A stretch of DNA of 18,559 bases, from assembly GCA_023419095.1 (NCBI GenBank), contig JAEZYN010000115.1, forward strand, positions 1 through 18,559, in the 5' to 3' direction. Both the position numbers and the translations under genes were made by a program. The DNA comes from Bacteroidota bacterium. GTDB lineage: Bacteria > Bacteroidota > Bacteroidia > Flavobacteriales > Weeksellaceae. Every line of letters begins with the position of its first letter. Within the stretch, counting starts at the first letter, position 1. Below are positions 13,557 through 18,559 of the stretch, piece after piece. The notes beneath the pieces are model-generated. The model saw only the letters and a list, made by a program, of their open reading frames with translations, was not told the origin of the DNA and searched no databases.

Positions 13557-15194
13557 CTAATTTCCATATTTTTCGAGGTGCATATCGCGGATTATTTTTT
13601 CCAGTTTTATCCGGTCGCGCGGTGACAGTTTTTTCCATACAAAACCATCTTTCAGCGTTTTACCTTTCAGCTGCGGAAAAATTCCAGTTTCATAATATTT
13701 CCGAAAGAGATAGGGTGTGATGGCCGGCAAGGGCGTATCGAAACTGTAATAATAAGCCTCAACAATATTAAAAGAGAGATTCCCGATCTGATGTGTCCGG
13801 TATTTTTCGAGTTTAAAAACAGCCGGCATAATCATTTGTTTTGAGGAAAAACCGGTCATGAAACTTCCGATACGAAAATTGGGCAACGACTTCTGTACAA
13901 ACTGTGGAAATGAAATCATGACCAATAATGCAAGGGATAACGTGATATTTAGAATAGCGAATGTTGATTTCTTTAATTTTTTATAAAAAAGCACCGCTGC
14001 CAACACGAAAAAAACATCAAGAAAGAACCGATACTGTGCTGAAAAAACGAGTACAAGAACCGTTTTAGCGATTAAAGCCAGCAACAACAGCCACCAAATC
14101 TTTTGCTTTTTTAAGAAGCAAAATACCAGAAATGTAAGCAGACTTAAAATCAAAAACAAGTTGATCAATCCTTTCGGAAACGGTAATGTAAACCATGCGT
14201 TTACCCATTGCAGCCGACTGAAATTTTTAATTTCCGCCACGGTGTAGTGCATGTCAAAAGTTTTGCGCGTTGCGACGTCAGAAGAAATCTGCAGGATGTC
14301 TGCGTGCGGTTTCCAGCCCAATCCAAAATCGACAACCTGTACAGGGAAAACAGGGAAACCGAACGTCCAGCAGTTTTTAAATATAAACAACACACCGACG
14401 AGCGCGCCACCAATCATATAGGGAAAAATATTTTTTCCGGTTGAAATAATATAAAAAAATGAAAAAAGCGGCAACCAGATCAAGGTAGGTTTTATCGCAA
14501 ACGCAAAAACCGAGAAAGCGAACAGCCAACCGTAACTTTTGTTTTTATTTAAAATTTCCTGCAATACGACGAGAGAAAATACAATGGCGGGCAGATCTGG
14601 TGACGGAGCCTGAACAAAAAGATAAAAAACGGGGAAGAGAAGCAAGTGTGACCAGGCTTTCTTTTCAAAGATATAAATGCCGTACACCGCAAGCATCACG
14701 GCATTCAGACGCATGAAGGAATCGCTGAAATGCGAAAATCCAGCCTGCAGAATATGCCAGAACGACATTTGGCCGAGAACCAAATCCAAATTTGAGATTC
14801 CCTGGACAAGTCCAACCTCAGAAATCCACTTGATGCTGGGGACATAATACCCGAAATGATCCAAAATAAAGGGATAGCCACTGCCAAAGAAAAGTACAGA
14901 TACAAGCAAAGAGTAGAACTCCGGCTTTTTTCTGCGATAGAAATCCTTGAAAGCGATGTAAGATTTAAAATAGAAAAAGGAGAAGAACCCCACCGCAACA
15001 GCAGCTATCTCCACCCAAACAGTCAGTGGGAAAAAGAAGGCTATCACCGAAAAGGTAACCGTCACGCCAAGAATGCCGGTGAAAATTTGCCCGGCGAGAC
15101 CTTCAATCGCTGTTCCCAGGAAAGGCTTTAGCCCTGCGCCCACTCCGGCGAACACCGGTAGCAGGATGATAAACGAAAGCAACAGATACAGCAT
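13557..15194 (-). CDS. Polytopic membrane protein of unknown function (GT-C-like topology)
   Basis: A 545-residue protein with about ten or more hydrophobic segments, a conserved-looking loop after the third one (FILDHFGYYVPSIKW, about 109-123, then GISNLDLVLGQMSFWHILQ) and a hydrophilic C-terminal tail of about 110 residues. This layout, with an acidic residue in the loop after early membrane segments, resembles GT-C-fold glycosyltransferases or O-antigen-type envelope proteins; it may belong to the LIC_10190-type membrane protein family, a guess from memory. I moved the start from a TTG at 15221 to the ATG at 15194: the TTG lies inside a terminator-like hairpin, and MLYLLLSFIILLPVF is a good first segment. 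The gene is more AT-rich than its neighbours. It follows the lipoprotein gene at 15790-15248 on the same strand. Confidence 0.75.
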   Translation of the reverse strand: MLYLLLSFIILLPVFAGVGAGLKPFLGTAIEGLAGQIFTGILGVTVTFSVIAFFFPLTVWVEIAAVAVGFFSFFYFKSYIAFKDFYRRKKPEFYSLLVSVLFFGSGYPFILDHFGYYVPSIKWISEVGLVQGISNLDLVLGQMSFWHILQAGFSHFSDSFMRLNAVMLAVYGIYIFEKKAWSHLLLFPVFYLFVQAPSPDLPAIVFSLVVLQEILNKNKSYGWLFAFSVFAFAIKPTLIWLPLFSFFYIISTGKNIFPYMIGGALVGVLFIFKNCWTFGFPVFPVQVVDFGLGWKPHADILQISSDVATRKTFDMHYTVAEIKNFSRLQWVNAWFTLPFPKGLINLFLILSLLTFLVFCFLKKQKIWWLLLLALIAKTVLVLVFSAQYRFFLDVFFVLAAVLFYKKLKKSTFAILNITLSLALLVMISFPQFVQKSLPNFRIGSFMTGFSSKQMIMPAVFKLEKYRTHQIGNLSFNIVEAYYYSFDTPLPAITPYLFRKYYETGIFPQLKGKTLKDGFVWKKLSPRDRIKLEKIIRDMHLEKYGN

Positions 15195-15225
15195 AAAAAA
15201 AGATTGCTTAAAAATAAGCAATCTT
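15195..15225 (-). terminator. Terminator/attenuator hairpin running into a start codon
   Basis: On the minus strand AAGATTGCTTA, a TTTT loop and TAAGCAATCTT form an 11-bp perfect stem (15200-15225), followed by a run of seven T (15195-15201, partly in the stem) that ends at the ATG of the membrane-protein gene. It lies 22 nt past the stop codon of the upstream lipoprotein gene. The stem has few G-C pairs, so termination may be partial. Confidence 0.7.
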
Positions 15226-15247
15226 GACTATTATATTTGATCAGAAA

Positions 15248-15790
15248 TTAATTTCTTGGCTGAACCCTTCCGTCTTTTCTGTCACCGGCCCTACCGATGG
15301 TATAACCTGTCGCACCACCGATAATACCACCTACTACAGCACCAGCCGCACGGTTTTTCTTATTAATCAGCGCTCCGGCTGCTGCACCACCCACGGTTCC
15401 GATAATCGTACCTTTCGCGGCCTTACTCATCCCCTGCTTCTGGGTTCCCTGCGACGTTCCGGCTGTAGATCCGGCGCTGGAACCTGAACTTGAAGAATAG
15501 CGCGGCGTGTTATCAACGTAAACGGTCTTCGTTTCGCGAATTACCTGCGGCCGTGCGGCGGCTACTGCGGCTTTCGCTTTTCTTTCTTCTTCAATGCTGT
15601 CGGCTTTTTTCTGTGTTTCGTACGCCATTTTCTCTTTTTCAATGGCTAATTTCTGTTTCTCAATTTCAAGCTGACGTGCCTGAAATTCCATCTTCTGCTC
15701 ATCCAGCGACTTCTGCGCCACTGTAGTATCTTTTGTACAGGCTGTCATCAGTACGACCGACATAAAACCTGCAGTGATTATATTTTTCAT
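15248..15790 (-). CDS. Lipoprotein with coiled coil and YMGG-like glycine zipper
   Basis: A 180-residue protein with a lipoprotein signal peptide and lipobox VLMTAC (lipidated Cys18). Residues about 27-78 are charged and heptad-like (EKQKLAIEKEKMAYETQKK), indicating a coiled coil. A Ser/Gly/Thr-rich linker (97-119) follows, then a glycine-zipper segment (127-167: GTIIGTVGGAAAGALI and AAGAVVGGIIGGATGYTIG), the hallmark of YMGG/Rick_17kDa-like domains that insert in or associate with the membrane. The tail is short and basic. Proteins of this type are common envelope lipoproteins in Chryseobacterium-like bacteria; the function is unknown. It is followed by a terminator-like hairpin, and its upstream region lacks TAnnTTTG but holds two 9-bp direct repeats. 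Confidence 0.85.
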   Translation of the reverse strand: MKNIITAGFMSVVLMTACTKDTTVAQKSLDEQKMEFQARQLEIEKQKLAIEKEKMAYETQKKADSIEEERKAKAAVAAARPQVIRETKTVYVDNTPRYSSSSGSSAGSTAGTSQGTQKQGMSKAAKGTIIGTVGGAAAGALINKKNRAAGAVVGGIIGGATGYTIGRAGDRKDGRVQPRN

Positions 15791-15816
15791 AAGTAAAGAT
15801 TTTCGTTTTACACATG

Positions 15817-15845
15817 CAAGTACACCAAAACGAAACCAAGTACAC
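15817..15845. repeat. Pair of 9-bp direct repeats (CAAGTACAC) upstream of the glycine-zipper lipoprotein
   Basis: CAAGTACAC occurs at 15817-15825 and 15837-15845, 20 bp apart start to start, close to two helical turns. The pair begins 27 bp upstream of the lipoprotein ATG at 15790, in the position expected of an operator or alternative promoter. Confidence 0.35.
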
Positions 15846-15880
15846 GTTAACGAAATGTTAAAAAAGTGAAAATGTACTAA

Positions 15881-15919
15881 AATAAAAAAGCAAACCTTTC
15901 ATTTTCAGAGGTTTGCTTT
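15881..15919 (-). terminator. Intrinsic terminator of the tRNA-Cys gene
   Basis: On the minus strand AAAGCAAACCT (15909-15919), an 11-nt loop and AGGTTTGCTTT (15887-15897) form an 11-bp perfect stem followed by TTTTTTATT. It begins 5 nt past the 3' end of the tRNA and fits a monocistronic tRNA transcript. Confidence 0.9.
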
Positions 15920-15924
15920 CGAAG

Positions 15925-15995
15925 AGGTTCCTAGCGGATTCGAACCGCTGTAGATGGTGTTGCAGACCATTGCCTAGCCACTCGGCCAAAGAACC
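15925..15995 (-). tRNA. tRNA-Cys (anticodon GCA)
   Basis: A 71-nt cloverleaf on the minus strand. The acceptor stem pairs GGTTCTT with AGGAACC (one G-T pair) and ends with discriminator T, as expected for tRNA-Cys. The D arm is GCC...GGC. The anticodon arm is ATGGT-CTGCAAC-ACCAT with anticodon GCA. The T arm is AGCGG-TTCGAAT-CCGCT. CCA is not encoded. It has its own -7 box upstream and a terminator downstream. It is the only RNA gene of this type seen in the window. Confidence 0.97.
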
Positions 15996-16006
15996 ATTTT
16001 GGTTTG

Positions 16007-16014
16007 CAAATATA
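16007..16014 (-). promoter_or_regulatory. -7 promoter element (TATATTTG) of tRNA-Cys
   Basis: An exact TAnnTTTG match on the minus strand, 11 nt upstream of the mature tRNA 5' end. It predicts a transcript with a 5' leader of only about 5-7 nt for RNase P to remove. Confidence 0.6.
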
Positions 16015-16222
16015 GAAATAATTTGTAAAACCCGATATACCGATTGTAAGTTCTAAGTGCATATTTTCATTTTTTCTAATTAATTACTGTTAGCAAACTT
16101 ATTTCGTTTTTGCAGTGTGAAGCCTTTAAGTTGGAAATGAACGCCGTGAACTTATTCAGAAGTCATATGACAGCCATTACTTTTAAATATCACATTCATT
16201 CGCGAACCATTTTTAATCTGCG

Positions 16223-16230
16223 TATTTTTG
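16223..16230 (+). promoter_or_regulatory. -7 promoter element (TATTTTTG) of the luciferase-like gene
   Basis: An exact TAnnTTTG match 28 nt upstream of the ATG at 16259. The rest of the 263-bp spacer from the tRNA (15996-16258) is AT-rich and holds no further convincing feature apart from the tRNA promoter. Confidence 0.55.
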
Positions 16231-16258
16231 TAATTAAATTTTAAAAACAAAATTTTAA

Positions 16259-17260
16259 ATGAAAAGATTCGATATATCTGTACTGGATTTAGCTCCGGTA
16301 AAACAACATAAAACAATACACGACACCTTCAATGACAGTCTCGATTTAGCACGACACGTTGAAAAACTCGGCTACAAAAGGTTCTGGCTCGCCGAACATC
16401 ACAATATGGCCAGCATCGCCAGTTCCGCCACATCAGTTCTAATTGGTTTTATTGCAAACGGAACCAAAACAATCCGCGTGGGTTCAGGTGGTGTGATGCT
16501 GCCAAACCACAGTTCGCTCGTCATCGCGGAGCAGTTTGGTACGCTTGAAAGTCTCTTCCCGAAAAGGATAGACCTTGGTGTAGGTCGCGCGCCTGGAACC
16601 GACGGACTTACGGCGAAAGCATTGGGAAGAAACCCAATGATCATCAATGAACAGTTCCCGAGACAAATCCTCGAACTTCAGCAGTATTTTTCGGTGGAAA
16701 ATGCCAACAGCGCCGTGCGGGCTATTCCCGGCGAAGGTTGCGATATCCCGATTTACATCCTCGGTTCAAGTACCGACAGCGCGTGGCTCGCGGCAGAAAT
16801 GGGACTTCCCTATGCTTTTGCCGGACATTTTGCACCGCAGATGATGGAAAGTGCCTTCGAGATTTACCGCGAAAACTATAAACCGAGCGAAGAATTCCCC
16901 GAACCTTACATTATTGCGTGCGTAAATGGCGTGGCCGCAGAAACCGATGAAGAGGCGCGCAAACTTTCGACTACGCTGTACCAAATGTTCATCAACATCA
17001 TCCGCAACGACAGAAAACCGTATTCACCGCCTGTAGAGGACATAGACTCGGTTTGGAATGCGATGGAAAAAGCCCACGTAATGAATATGCTGCGCTACAG
17101 TTTCATCGGAAGTGAAGAATCGGTGAAAAAGCAGTTCGCTGATTTCCAAAAGCAATTTAAAGTAGATGAAATCATGGTGACCTCGGCGATCTATGATCAT
17201 GCGGCGAGGCTGAAATCTTACGAAATCATCAGAAATGCCACAGATTCTTTGTTTGTATAA
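16259..17260 (+). CDS. Luciferase-like (LLM class) flavin-dependent oxidoreductase
   Basis: A 333-residue TIM-barrel protein of the bacterial luciferase-like monooxygenase superfamily. It starts FDISVLDLAPV, followed by YKRFWLAEHHN (40-49), IRVGSGGVMLPNHSS (72-86), EQFGTLESLFP (91-101) and IDLGVGRAPGTD (104-115), the typical FMN and substrate-site segments of the YhbW/MsnO8-like branch. It probably uses reduced FMN or F420-like flavin; Bacteroidota lack F420, so FMNH2 is expected. The substrate is unknown. It is cytoplasmic and monocistronic with its own -7 box. The ribB gene next to it supplies riboflavin, the FMN precursor, but the structured element between them and ribB's own promoter argue against an operon. 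Confidence 0.92.
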   Translation: MKRFDISVLDLAPVKQHKTIHDTFNDSLDLARHVEKLGYKRFWLAEHHNMASIASSATSVLIGFIANGTKTIRVGSGGVMLPNHSSLVIAEQFGTLESLFPKRIDLGVGRAPGTDGLTAKALGRNPMIINEQFPRQILELQQYFSVENANSAVRAIPGEGCDIPIYILGSSTDSAWLAAEMGLPYAFAGHFAPQMMESAFEIYRENYKPSEEFPEPYIIACVNGVAAETDEEARKLSTTLYQMFINIIRNDRKPYSPPVEDIDSVWNAMEKAHVMNMLRYSFIGSEESVKKQFADFQKQFKVDEIMVTSAIYDHAARLKSYEIIRNATDSLFV

Positions 17261-17304
17261 ACGGTTTTTGTATTAGAAAACAGCTTCTAAAAGGAGCGGA
17301 AATC

Positions 17305-17387
17305 CCGCGTCCCGGCTTGAGCGGAGCTCTTTTTGTGACGCGAAGCGGAACAAAAAAGCGGGAGCGGAAGACGGATAAAGACGCCCA
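17305..17387. repeat. Structured intergenic element, copy 2
   Basis: The 5' arm contains GTCCCGGCTTGAGCGGAGCT and the 3' arm AGCGGGAGCGGAAGACGGAT followed by AAAGACGCCC. The central hairpin pairs TTTTTGT (17330-17336) with ACAAAAA (17350-17356), then tandem G-A mismatches, then CGC with GCG around a GAA loop. Layout and arm sequences (CCCG, then GA-GCGG, hairpin, two AGCGG-like repeats, purine run, G-C-CC end) match copy 1 at 7135-7210, while the central hairpins differ. It begins 44 nt past the luciferase-like gene's stop codon and ends about 9 bp before the ribB promoter. Confidence 0.55.
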
Positions 17388-17395
17388 AATAAAGA

Positions 17396-17425
17396 TTGGT
17401 GAATATCTAAATCTAAGTATCTTTG
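17396..17425 (+). promoter_or_regulatory. ribB promoter: TTG, 19 nt, TATCTTTG
   Basis: TTG (17396-17398), a 19-nt spacer and TATCTTTG (17418-17425) form a complete Bacteroidota promoter. It lies 20 nt from the ATG, giving a leader of about 15 nt, too short for an FMN riboswitch; none is seen upstream either. Confidence 0.75.
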
Positions 17426-17445
17426 CAGCACCGAAAACAAGCAAC

Positions 17446-18559
17446 ATGTCAGATATTAGACTCAATACGATTCCGGAAGCGATACAGGACCTGAAAGATG
17501 GAAAAATCATCATCGTGGTAGATGATGAAAACCGCGAAAACGAGGGCGATTTTCTTTCGGCCGCCGAACTTACGACGCCGGAGATCATCAATTTCATGAC
17601 GATTCACGGCCGCGGACTTATCTGCACACCGCTGCCCGAGAAACGCTGCGACGAACTCGGTCTCGATATTATGGTCACACGCAGCAGCGACCCAAAAGAG
17701 ACGGCGTTTACGGTATCTGTAGACCTGCTGGGCGACGGCGTTTCTACCGGAATCTCCGCGAGCGACCGCAGCAAAACGATTCTGGCGCTGATGGACGAAA
17801 ATACAAAACCTACCGATTTTATGCGTCCCGGGCATATTTTCCCGCTGCGTGCGAAGAAAGGAGGCGTACTGAAAAGAGCCGGCCACACCGAAGCCGCGAT
17901 CGATCTGACCAAACTTGCCGGCCTGAAAGAAGGCGGCGTGATCTGCGAGATCATGAACGAAGACGGCTCGATGGCAAGGCTTCCGGAACTGATGGAGCTG
18001 GCAAAAAAACACGACCTGAAAATCATCTCAATTGAAGATCTGATCCATTATCAGCTTAAAAAAGGTGATCTGATTGAAAGAATCGAGGAGAGAAAAGTGA
18101 AAACGCATTATGGTGATTTCGATTTTTTCGCGTTCAAGGAAACGAGTACTGACCAGATCCATTTTGCGCTGACGAAAGGTTCCTGGGTCGTGGACGAGCC
18201 GGTGTTGGTGCGCGTACAGGCGTCAAACGCCTACTTCGACGTGCTGAGCAGGCTTACTGCCGGCGAAAAACCGCTGCTCGAAAAGGTAACCAAAATGATC
18301 AATGACGAAGGCAAAGGCGCTTTGATTTTCATCAATAATGTCTCAAATGCCGAAAACACGCTGAGAAAACTTCAGCAGTTCCTCGATTTTCAGGATGGGC
18401 AGGAACAGCGCCCGACGTTAGCCTCAAACTACCACGATTACGGCATCGGCACGCAGATCCTTAAGAATTTGGGCATCACCAAATTCCGTGTGATCACGCA
18501 GAACGTGAACCAGAAACCTTTGGTTGGCGGTTACGATGTGGAAGTGACAGAGATGGTGC
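17446..18559 (+). CDS. ribB: 3,4-dihydroxy-2-butanone-4-phosphate synthase with degenerate GTP cyclohydrolase II-like tail (partial)
   Basis: Makes the four-carbon riboflavin precursor from ribulose 5-phosphate. The frame is open from the ATG at 17446 to the window end (371 codons), so the last few residues are missing. The N-terminal RibB domain (1-200) has DDENRENEGDF (26-36), HGRGLICTP (54-62), RPGHIFPL (127-134) and GHTEA (146-150), holding the acidic metal-binding loop and catalytic His/Glu residues. Residues from about 210 resemble RibA (GTP cyclohydrolase II), notably HDYGIGTQILKNLG (330-343), but the Zn-binding segment with three cysteines of RibA is absent: there is no Cys at all after residue 167. 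The tail is therefore unlikely to have cyclohydrolase activity, and a separate ribA is expected elsewhere. Confidence 0.95.
   Translation, partial: MSDIRLNTIPEAIQDLKDGKIIIVVDDENRENEGDFLSAAELTTPEIINFMTIHGRGLICTPLPEKRCDELGLDIMVTRSSDPKETAFTVSVDLLGDGVSTGISASDRSKTILALMDENTKPTDFMRPGHIFPLRAKKGGVLKRAGHTEAAIDLTKLAGLKEGGVICEIMNEDGSMARLPELMELAKKHDLKIISIEDLIHYQLKKGDLIERIEERKVKTHYGDFDFFAFKETSTDQIHFALTKGSWVVDEPVLVRVQASNAYFDVLSRLTAGEKPLLEKVTKMINDEGKGALIFINNVSNAENTLRKLQQFLDFQDGQEQRPTLASNYHDYGIGTQILKNLGITKFRVITQNVNQKPLVGGYDVEVTEMV

Noticed and set aside
16137..16244. Small plus-strand ORF of 35 codons between tRNA-Cys and the luciferase-like gene
   Set aside because: No promoter match lies ahead of it and it runs across the -7 box of the next gene; the composition is AT-driven, so it is probably not translated.
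17261..17445. Possible FMN riboswitch upstream of ribB
   Set aside because: The expected conserved FMN-element segments are absent, and the promoter at 17396-17425 leaves a leader of only about 15 nt.
17449..18026. Overlapping minus-strand ORFs of 187 and 140 codons within ribB
   Set aside because: They are antisense shadows of a gene with complete RibB motifs and a complete promoter.

Overview
The window is a stretch of core chromosome from a member of the Bacteroidota, most likely a flavobacterium of the Weeksellaceae type (Chryseobacterium/Kaistella-like). This rests on a type IX secretion plug protein, protein families typical of the phylum (PIF1-like helicase with a C-terminal HTH, tandem-domain Nfu, RibB with a degenerate RibA-like tail, YMGG lipoprotein), the near absence of Shine-Dalgarno sequences, and the Bacteroidota -7 promoter element TAnnTTTG ahead of most transcription units. 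No phage, transposon, CRISPR array or plasmid gene was seen, and base composition looks even apart from an AT-rich membrane-protein gene.

Layout. 124-1755 (+) is apolipoprotein N-acyltransferase (lnt), convergent with a PIF1-like helicase (1778-3910, -). A small Cys-rich lipoprotein (4053-4502, +) meets a gamma-class carbonic anhydrase (4503-5018, -) stop codon to stop codon. An Nfu Fe-S carrier (5136-6014, +) and ferrochelatase hemH (6084-7106, +) follow. A structured intergenic element lies between hemH and the T9SS plug gene (7219-8430, -). An MBL-fold hydrolase (8508-9167, +) is divergent from the plug gene and ends in a large bidirectional terminator. On the minus strand come miaA with a peroxiredoxin/thioredoxin-like gene (10714 down to 9249), a YkvA/DUF1232 gene with its own terminator (11168-10771), and the run aroC, thioredoxin-like, tlpA (13462 down to 11240). 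Next on the minus strand are a polytopic membrane protein (15194-13557), a glycine-zipper lipoprotein (15790-15248) and tRNA-Cys(GCA) with its own terminator. The window closes on the plus strand with a luciferase-like oxidoreductase (16259-17260), a second structured intergenic element and the start of ribB (17446 to the window end).

Functional threads. There is an iron and Fe-S thread: Nfu sits next to a ferrochelatase whose internal Cys cluster fits a [2Fe-2S] site. There is an envelope thread: Lnt, two lipoproteins and the T9SS plug. There is a redox thread: three thioredoxin-fold proteins within about 3 kb, with three different active-site motifs. The rest are housekeeping biosynthesis genes (aroC, ribB, miaA).

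Most noteworthy are (1) two intergenic structured elements of apparently one family, (2) several genes whose -7 promoter element ends only 1-5 nt before the start codon, implying leaderless mRNAs or start codons that need revision, (3) an intrinsic-terminator-like hairpin whose U-tract runs directly into the start codon of the membrane-protein gene, and (4) the internal Cys cluster of HemH. No clearly new multi-gene system was found.
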